A stretch of DNA of 20,976 bases. Source: Thermoplasmatales archaeon. GTDB lineage: Archaea > Thermoplasmatota > E2 > DHVEG-1. The notes under the pieces are model-generated. The model did not search any database. It worked only from the letters and a program-made list of their open reading frames with translations, and was not told where the DNA came from. The DNA is taken from contig JAGMDE010000022.1 of assembly GCA_023128855.1 (NCBI GenBank), positions 1-20,976 of the forward strand, written 5' to 3'. How positions within the stretch are numbered: the stretch's first letter is position 1; each line of letters opens with the position of its first letter. Positions 1 to 5,502 of the stretch are shown here, piece after piece. The translations under genes were made by a program, and so were the position numbers.

Positions 1-2335
1 TAATTTCTAGTATTTGATAGCTATGGATTGGTAAAGCTTTGTTTCTTGGAATTGTTAGTATATGTGTAACCCAATCTGTTTCAGCTCCGTATTCATCTTT
101 TGCTTTTGCCCTGATTATGTATACCCCTATTCTCTCCCAATAATAAAGTAGATTTTTTACATCATATGATGTATGAGGGCCTACCCATCGATCAAATGCA
201 CCGTCTCCCATGTCTATGTAAATATAAACATTATCTCCATCAGGATCTGCTGTTACAAAATCGTAAGAATACAGTGTGTTAGGTTTTCCTGTATTTGGGC
301 CTGTTATTATTGGTAATATTGGTTTATGATTTGTTCCATAATCCCATCCACTTTCTTCCATAAATGGACAGAGGTCTTTACCCGAATAATAAGAATATGA
401 ATTGTCTCCTATTCCATCGCCATCATTATCTTCGCCTGAATAATCATCCCAGTAGTTACCAAAAAATCTGTTTTCATTATTATCATATACGTGTTGATTA
501 TTATTAACAAAATTATTTCTATTAATAATACTCTCCACTGGGTTATTACTACCATATACCTCTGTTTTGATTCCAAAATTATTTTCAGTTATTGTATTGT
601 CTTTGATAATGTTCATCTGTGAATATATTTTAATACCTGCAGCATTTGAAGAATACCCGCTATTTTCAATTGTAAAACCTGAAATCGTTACTTCGTCATA
701 GATCTTTATTACATCTCCATTTCCATTACCAATTATTTTGGTTGTATGTTTGCTTTCTCCTATAATATTAACAGGTTTATTAATAACTAGGTTTTCATAA
801 TAAGTTCCGCTATAAACAAAAACTGTTCCACTATCTGTAACAGCATCTATTCCATCAGCTATATTATCAAAATGTGTTACTCCCCATCCTGGTGTATTTT
901 CATTATATCCATCGTCTACAAATACTTCATCAATTATTGGTATTTCATTTCTAACATCAAATAATGGAGTCTCAGGATCTCCAAGAAGATAAACTGTATA
1001 ATAACACCATCGATATAGCAACTCGTTTTTTGCATCATCTAAAAAATGATATTTTGATTTAGTTACAATTTCTCCTAGTCTGTCTGTTCCGTTTTGAAAA
1101 ATTTCATAAAATTGTTGTTCAATGAATTCACCAGAATATTTATGCGCATCGTCTTCTGATACTACTCCAAAAAATGAGTTAAAGATACAGGCGGATGGTC
1201 CAGTATTAGGATATAAAAGCATATTTTCAGCAAGACAATCATGGTCAAGTCCAAAGTTACCACTATTACATGAAATTGAGATATGTACTGGTAAAAATGT
1301 GTTGTCAAATTTTTTTATGTCATCACATGTAAATAAAACATCACCGGTTATTCGTCTTTCCATATAGTAATATGAAGATCCACCGCTTCCAACTTGTAAT
1401 ACAATTAATTTATCAGGATCTCGCCAATGTCTTGCATATTTATCTGGATCAATAATCGTATGAATTTGATATAATTTATATACAACATAATGGTCGGGCA
1501 CATGTAAATAACAATTTTCTGGTATGACTGATGAATCCGGATCATTTAATTGATTTAAACCTGCTTGATGAAATAGCATATTTTCTGGTTTTTCAGAGGT
1601 TTCAAAATTAATTACTTTATCTACAAATGTTTTTACATCTCTTTTATCATCAACAGGTGCTCTGCCAATATATACTTCAGCTACAAAATCTGCTTCATCA
1701 TCAACGGAATAATCACTTGCTTCACCAAAAAACTCATCAAAGTCATCATTCCATGTTCCATCAAGAGCAGCATAATACAAATCTGATCGTATATTAGCAA
1801 ATATCCAAATTAATTGAGTACCAGCATACCACCATGTCTCATTAATGCGGAGTTTTCTTGCAGGTATTATTTGAACATCTCCGCCAAGTAGAACATACTT
1901 GGTTTGCCATTCATCATAGGCAAATCTAAGGAAATTACGGATTCTTGACTGTGTCTCATCAAATCTACTAAAATTCGTTGTAACTTCTTTACCATTGGCT
2001 ATCCAATGGTTTCCATTTGCTGCATTTGTACCATCACCATACTTTCCATTAACCTCAAAGTCTGGATTACTAAGAATATCCTCGACTGTAACAATTGTAG
2101 CACTTAGATATTGAGATTTATGTTGAACCAATCGTTGAAAATCACTATTTTCCAAGTATTCATTAGTAATTATAATATAATTGTAGTTATCATTTAATGA
2201 AAAATTTGCTTGGTAATTATCTTGATTTACACTTTTAGATATTGTAAGACTTGCATCGATACAAGGTGTAAATCCAGTAAAAATCAATAAAACAACTACT
2301 CCTAAAATTATGCATTTTTTAGATAGGCCTTCCAT
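1..2335 (-). CDS. Secreted C25 (gingipain-like) peptidase homologue with beta-helix and PKD-like domains, C-terminus cut by window edge
   Basis: The frame is open from ATG at 2335 to the window edge (778 codons seen). Residues 1-29 are a signal peptide. Residues 50-460 resemble the peptidase C25 (gingipain) catalytic domain: a YIIIT opening strand, a KYVLLGGD strand near 147, an YIGRAP motif near 222, the nucleophile-type motif SISCNSG with Cys356, and a closing LGDPETP near 451. The usual GHG with the catalytic His is GSG here (Ser317), so activity is doubtful. Residues 475-625 form a NosD-like right-handed beta-helix, followed by the typical NYWDDYSG cap and a D-rich stretch (624-645). Residues 668-763 are a PKD-like domain ending in PRNKA. 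There is no C25 propeptide, unlike the paralogue at 11553-13514. The Shine-Dalgarno GGGGGAAG lies at 2339-2346 (minus). The protein is exported; by family it would cut proteins after Arg or Lys, but here it may only bind. The C25 call is firm; catalysis is uncertain. Confidence 0.85.
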   Translation of the reverse strand, partial: MEGLSKKCIILGVVVLLIFTGFTPCIDASLTISKSVNQDNYQANFSLNDNYNYIIITNEYLENSDFQRLVQHKSQYLSATIVTVEDILSNPDFEVNGKYGDGTNAANGNHWIANGKEVTTNFSRFDETQSRIRNFLRFAYDEWQTKYVLLGGDVQIIPARKLRINETWWYAGTQLIWIFANIRSDLYYAALDGTWNDDFDEFFGEASDYSVDDEADFVAEVYIGRAPVDDKRDVKTFVDKVINFETSEKPENMLFHQAGLNQLNDPDSSVIPENCYLHVPDHYVVYKLYQIHTIIDPDKYARHWRDPDKLIVLQVGSGGSSYYYMERRITGDVLFTCDDIKKFDNTFLPVHISISCNSGNFGLDHDCLAENMLLYPNTGPSACIFNSFFGVVSEDDAHKYSGEFIEQQFYEIFQNGTDRLGEIVTKSKYHFLDDAKNELLYRWCYYTVYLLGDPETPLFDVRNEIPIIDEVFVDDGYNENTPGWGVTHFDNIADGIDAVTDSGTVFVYSGTYYENLVINKPVNIIGESKHTTKIIGNGNGDVIKIYDEVTISGFTIENSGYSSNAAGIKIYSQMNIIKDNTITENNFGIKTEVYGSNNPVESIINRNNFVNNNQHVYDNNENRFFGNYWDDYSGEDNDGDGIGDNSYSYYSGKDLCPFMEESGWDYGTNHKPILPIITGPNTGKPNTLYSYDFVTADPDGDNVYIYIDMGDGAFDRWVGPHTSYDVKNLLYYWERIGVYIIRAKAKDEYGAETDWVTHILTIPRNKALPIHSYQILEI

Positions 2336-2338
2336 TTT

Positions 2339-2346
2339 CTTCCCCC
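2339..2346 (-). promoter_or_regulatory. Ribosome binding site of the C25-like gene at 2335
   Basis: Minus-strand GGGGGAAG sits three bases before ATG 2335 and supports this start. The same GGGGGA core precedes the other C25 gene at 11553. Confidence 0.5.
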
Positions 2347-2387
2347 AAAGTTGGAAAATTAACGCCAGTAATATATCTCTTCTAAGT

Positions 2388-2395
2388 TATAAATA
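2388..2395 (-). promoter_or_regulatory. Putative TATA box for the C25-like gene at 2335
   Basis: Minus-strand TATTTATA lies about 53 bases before the start codon. Transcription beginning about 25 bases downstream would leave a short leader that includes the Shine-Dalgarno. The box lies between the metallopeptidase stop and this gene, so the two genes probably have separate promoters. Position and sequence are the only support. Confidence 0.35.
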
Positions 2396-2421
2396 TTGTG
2401 GAGAAATCATAAAATATGGTT

Positions 2422-3744
2422 TCAAACTAGGTTGATAGTGCCTTCTGAGTCAAGATACTCTTCTTTGAATAAACTCCAAACAGAAAATGGAACGTTAGGT
2501 TTGGCATATACTCGGATATTCCTATCGCTAAAAGATTCATCATCTGTTTTGACAAAAACACTCCAACTACATTTTATTGGATCTATTGGAGACCAATCAG
2601 AAATTGTTTCTACATATTTTTTTGTTAAATCTAAACTATAGCTCCATCCGTCAAGCTTGATACTAACGTTTTCATCGACGCCCTCCTTAGTAATTGGATA
2701 ATAAAATGGATCAACAACTACATCTGCTTCTATCTGGAAAAAAGGCAGATATATCTTTTCCCAGTCGTTTTGATCATTGTATCCATGAGTTCCATCTGAA
2801 TAATCAACTATTTTTTTATTATTTATGTAGTAGTAGTTCATAACACTCTTATAATTGCCCCATTGTTCAAGATATTTGGTTCTTGCTTTACTCGGTAAAT
2901 ATTTATTTACAAAAGTTGAATTATCACAACCCCCAATTGTATTTGGTCCAATACCAAGGGAATGGCCTAATTCATGTAAAAAAACTGAAGCAAGCATTGT
3001 TCTCTGAGTTCTTGGAGTAAAAGCATTCCATACTCTTAATTTTGTTTTAATATCTGTAGCAATTACAATTGTATCAAATCTATTAAATTCAGTATTTCCA
3101 CAAAAGGCATTTGGCTTTGAATTTCCGCAAATTAAAACATATCTAAAAATTTCTTTTCTTTCGTCGGGAAAATGATGCTTATAATATTGTAAAATTGATC
3201 CTGAATTCCAAGAGATTTTCTTATTATCATACGGTAAAAGTTCTCCGGCATTTGTCTGTATTCCTGACCATCCGTTATCAATGTATACATTGATTTTATG
3301 TCTACAGAAACGCTCAATTATGATTTGTTTTGTCTCTTCATATAAGATATGATCCCTGTCAAATAATCCACTTTTTTTCATTCCATCTACTTCAATGTAG
3401 ATATCTTGTTGGAATGGATTTGCAAACCATTTTTCCATCTGGTATTCTTCGATATTTTCTATTCCATCAATATCTGGATCAAGAGCTGCATGATCGTCCC
3501 AGATATATGGATCGTATCCCCATTTCCGTTCCCATGATGTTGGAATGCCATCGTTATCCGGATCAAGCTGGGAATCATCAACCTGTGGATCTGTTTTTAA
3601 AACATTTATTTCAGTCCAATATGGTATACTATCCTCATCATAATCCGTTTGATAGATGTTGAACCATACTTCAAACGTTTCTCCTACAAAATGACCGTAT
3701 CCATCATTATCATCAAAAAAATCGTTTCCCTCCCATCTTCCTGT
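2422..3744 (-). CDS. Catalytic part of the interrupted metallopeptidase (HELGHSLG zinc motif)
   Basis: This is the open frame after the internal TGA; its first ATG is at 3438, with no Shine-Dalgarno before it, so independent translation is not supported. Codons 3744-3439 encode D-rich repeats resembling thrombospondin type 3 (for example DPDNDG and DPDIDG). Counting from Met 3438, the zinc motif HELGHSLG is at 155-162 (H155, E156, H159) and a Met-turn SVMNY at 198-202 (M200), which together mark a metzincin. Position +10, normally the third ligand, is Pro165; Cys171 or Asp172 in the following GGCDN are alternative ligands. Conserved-looking YSDGTHG and FFQIEAD blocks follow, then about 100 residues of beta-rich C-terminal domain. 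The role would be extracellular protein hydrolysis if a full-length product is made. The family is clear; a precise MEROPS subfamily cannot be assigned by eye. Confidence 0.7.
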   Translation of the reverse strand, partial: TGRWEGNDFFDDNDGYGHFVGETFEVWFNIYQTDYDEDSIPYWTEINVLKTDPQVDDSQLDPDNDGIPTSWERKWGYDPYIWDDHAALDPDIDGIENIEEYQMEKWFANPFQQDIYIEVDGMKKSGLFDRDHILYEETKQIIIERFCRHKINVYIDNGWSGIQTNAGELLPYDNKKISWNSGSILQYYKHHFPDERKEIFRYVLICGNSKPNAFCGNTEFNRFDTIVIATDIKTKLRVWNAFTPRTQRTMLASVFLHELGHSLGIGPNTIGGCDNSTFVNKYLPSKARTKYLEQWGNYKSVMNYYYINNKKIVDYSDGTHGYNDQNDWEKIYLPFFQIEADVVVDPFYYPITKEGVDENVSIKLDGWSYSLDLTKKYVETISDWSPIDPIKCSWSVFVKTDDESFSDRNIRVYAKPNVPFSVWSLFKEEYLDSEGTINLV

Positions 3745-4233
3745 TCAATAATCATAGATAATTTCTATCTTTTCTTTTTCAATATCTTGGGTTCTAAAAA
3801 TTCCTTTTTTTACTTTTTCTACAACAGAAATTGTAATCCTTGAGGTAGATTGTTCTTCCTCGATGTCTCTTATGTTTCTGAGTTCCTGCCCAATTGTGTC
3901 CCATGTATTGTAGGTAAATCCATGTTCTTTATAGCTTGAATATTCACTATCGTCGATATTTGTTACAACATGGAATGTAGGTTTTTTCCTCCATGATGTA
4001 CCAATTTTCATAATTTCGTCAAGTAAGCTTCTATGTCGCACTCTACTTATCTCTAAAATCAAACCTTGATTAGTCAGAGGACTAATACGGTTGTCTAGTT
4101 CATATTCACCTGATTCTTCTATTATGTTTTCATCTGAAGGGAAGTCGATAAATAAAAAGTAACTAGATGACAATAAACAAACAACTATTATTATCGCTAG
4201 TATCACCATTAATTTTTTCTTAATTGCAGACAT
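3745..4233 (-). CDS. N-terminal part of the interrupted metallopeptidase (signal anchor plus unknown domain)
   Basis: From ATG 4233 the product begins MSAIKKK followed by about 20 hydrophobic residues, a signal peptide or N-terminal membrane anchor. The remainder, to codon 162, is soluble with alternating beta-strand-like and charged stretches and no motif I recognise. The frame ends at TGA 3745-3747 and continues without interruption into the calcium-repeat region of the peptidase. An in-frame ATG at 4275 adds 14 residues but is too close to the TATA-like box and lacks a Shine-Dalgarno. If translated alone, this would be a 162-residue anchored stub without a catalytic site. Confidence 0.65.
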   Translation of the reverse strand: MSAIKKKLMVILAIIIVVCLLSSSYFLFIDFPSDENIIEESGEYELDNRISPLTNQGLILEISRVRHRSLLDEIMKIGTSWRKKPTFHVVTNIDDSEYSSYKEHGFTYNTWDTIGQELRNIRDIEEEQSTSRITISVVEKVKKGIFRTQDIEKEKIEIIYDY

Positions 4234-4242
4234 TATAATTGT

Positions 4243-4250
4243 CCTTCCCC
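4243..4250 (-). promoter_or_regulatory. Ribosome binding site selecting ATG 4233
   Basis: Minus-strand GGGGAAGG is nine bases upstream of ATG 4233 and within the coding part of the longer candidate starting at 4275. It favours the shorter start. Confidence 0.5.
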
Positions 4251-4289
4251 TGATCTCATTATGGATATCAAACATAACTCATCATACAA

Positions 4290-4297
4290 TATAAATA
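4290..4297 (-). promoter_or_regulatory. Putative TATA box for the metallopeptidase gene
   Basis: Minus-strand TATTTATA, with an A-rich flank upstream, implies transcription starting near 4265. That gives a leader of about 30 bases before ATG 4233. The same octamer lies before the C25-like gene at 2388-2395. Confidence 0.4.
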
Positions 4298-4331
4298 TTT
4301 TGTATATTAATAAAAATAAAAAAATGAAAAT

Positions 4332-5300
4332 CTATTCTTCAGGTATGTAAAGCATTTTGTGAAGTTGAGGGTCGTGAACATAATGGTAATTTTTTATAGA
4401 TTCTGGAAATTCAAGTGTTAATTTATCCATAATTTGATGAAATTGTTTGAGATTTTTTACCCATAAATCAAGTTCAAGATCGTAATATCCTATAGATTTA
4501 TCAATCATTACCAAGTGTGGATCCTTTTTTATGTGATTGATAATTCGCCCTCGATCGTTATACCTATTTAGATTGATATTAACCTTATAAAATTGGTACC
4601 CCAATTTAGAATAATTGATTACTACTCTAAACCCTTGAATTATATCTAATTTAGTTAATCTTTTAATTCTATTACTTATAGTATCAACAGTCGAATTTAA
4701 TTTTTTTGCTATTGATACAGTTGGAATTCTTGCATCCTTTGCCAATATCTCTAATATTTTAAAATCTAAACTATCGGTTTTAGCCTTCCTTCCTCCACCT
4801 GTGATTTTATAAGTTTCCCTATCTGATTTTTTATAATCATCTGCTATAAATGAATGCCTTAATAGATGTAATTGGACATAATTACAAAAAATCTGACTTA
4901 GAAAGTATTGTCTATATTTTTTTAGGGTTTCTTCCCAAAAAACATGAAAGTCATGTAGCTCCTTAACCCACATTACAACTGCTAAGTCATAATCCCCTTC
5001 AAATGTACCAACCCACCAGGTATACTTATTTTTTACAAAATGATTGATTATGTCATTTCTAATATCTGGAGTTGTATTCTGAAAAACAAAATAAAATCTA
5101 AAGCAATTGTATCCTAGTTTAAAGGAGTCAATTACTGTATAAAAATATCTAACTATACCAGCTTGTTTTAGTCTTTTTATCCTATAAAGTACTACATTTT
5201 TATGTAAACCTACTTTTTTTCCTATATGCGATAATGACTGTCTTGAGTCTTTATCGAGTTCGTACAAAATTTTCCGATCTTTTAAATCAATTTTTACCAT
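4332..5300 (-). CDS. Tandem-duplicated Lrp/AsnC-family transcriptional regulator
   Basis: The 322-residue protein contains two complete Lrp/AsnC units. Unit one has a winged helix-turn-helix at about 5-53 and a sensor-type domain at 64-150. Unit two has a helix-turn-helix at 177-225 and a sensor-type domain at 234-315. The halves align by eye: both have a KLGY motif after the wing (61-64 and 232-235), and GDYDLAVVMWVKEL matches GYYDLELDLWVKNL. Typical Lrp/AsnC proteins are about 150 residues with one unit, so this is an internal duplication or fusion. A basic linker (GGGRKAK) joins the halves. It is expected to bind DNA and respond to a small molecule, often an amino acid. TATAAATA lies 26-33 bases upstream and no Shine-Dalgarno is visible, which suggests a leaderless transcript. 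It stands between the metallopeptidase and the divergent secreted-protein operon, making those promoters plausible but unproven targets. Confidence 0.88.
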   Translation of the reverse strand: MVKIDLKDRKILYELDKDSRQSLSHIGKKVGLHKNVVLYRIKRLKQAGIVRYFYTVIDSFKLGYNCFRFYFVFQNTTPDIRNDIINHFVKNKYTWWVGTFEGDYDLAVVMWVKELHDFHVFWEETLKKYRQYFLSQIFCNYVQLHLLRHSFIADDYKKSDRETYKITGGGRKAKTDSLDFKILEILAKDARIPTVSIAKKLNSTVDTISNRIKRLTKLDIIQGFRVVINYSKLGYQFYKVNINLNRYNDRGRIINHIKKDPHLVMIDKSIGYYDLELDLWVKNLKQFHQIMDKLTLEFPESIKNYHYVHDPQLHKMLYIPEE

Positions 5301-5325
5301 TCTTTAATGTGCATAATAGGTTTTT

Positions 5326-5333
5326 TATTTATA
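5326..5333 (-). promoter_or_regulatory. TATA box of the Lrp/AsnC-like gene
   Basis: Minus-strand TATAAATA is centred about 30 bases from ATG 5300. Transcription would begin within a few bases of the start codon, which fits the missing Shine-Dalgarno. Confidence 0.55.
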
Positions 5334-5428
5334 CTTTTTCCTGTTTTGCACAAATTTTTAATAAATAATATTTTAACCGCTTAGTACCATAGTAATACAA
5401 AAGGAAATTATCCCAATACCGTAAGTAA

Positions 5429-5436
5429 TATAAATA
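5429..5436 (+). promoter_or_regulatory. Putative TATA box of the secreted-protein operon at 5503
   Basis: TATAAATA, identical to the box of the divergent regulator gene, implies initiation near 5458 and a leader of about 45 bases carrying a good Shine-Dalgarno. A second AT-rich candidate, TATAATATAA at 5451-5460, cannot be excluded. Confidence 0.4.
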
Positions 5437-5486
5437 GCAAGACACAAATGTATAATATAATAACTTGTTGGGTGATTAAAGATAGA

Positions 5487-5494
5487 AGAGGTGA
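5487..5494 (+). promoter_or_regulatory. Ribosome binding site of the gene at 5503
   Basis: AGAGGTGA matches the archaeal consensus and lies eight bases before ATG 5503. The same AGAGGTGA occurs at 8347-8354 before the next gene. Confidence 0.65.
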
Positions 5495-5502
5495 AATTTT
5501 AA

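Larger units (their letters stand above)
2422..4233 (-). pseudogene. Metzincin-type zinc metallopeptidase gene interrupted by one in-frame TGA
   Basis: Two open stretches on the minus strand share one reading frame and are separated only by TGA at 3745-3747 (codon 163). The 102 codons after the stop are open, have no ATG, GTG or TTG usable as a start, and read as ordinary protein rich in DxDxDG calcium-binding-like motifs. They run directly into the zinc-peptidase domain. The natural gene is therefore one of 603 codons: membrane anchor, alpha/beta N-terminal domain, D-rich repeats, then the HExxH domain. TGA also ends other genes here (2422, 8331, 20536), so it is probably a real stop. The options are a nonsense mutation, a sequencing or assembly error, or readthrough. 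ATG 4233 is chosen over the in-frame ATG 4275 because GGGGAAGG lies nine bases before 4233 and a TATA-like box at 4290-4297 would start transcription downstream of 4275. Confidence 0.75.

Noticed and set aside
1122..1367. 81-codon plus-strand open frame within the C25-like gene
   Set aside because: It is antisense to the catalytic-domain coding sequence, which carries clear C25 motifs.
3745..3747. TGA read as selenocysteine or tryptophan
   Set aside because: There are no selenoprotein-like neighbours or recognisable SECIS element, and TGA is the normal terminal stop of genes ending at 2422, 8331 and 20536.
3330..3843. Plus-strand open frames opposite the metallopeptidase calcium-repeat region
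   Set aside because: They are compositional mirrors of the D-rich repeats (giving His, Pro and Ser runs), with no start signals.
4234..4275. Longer start at ATG 4275 for the metallopeptidase
   Set aside because: It lies only 15 bases from the TATA-like box and has no Shine-Dalgarno; ATG 4233 has GGGGAAGG nine bases upstream.
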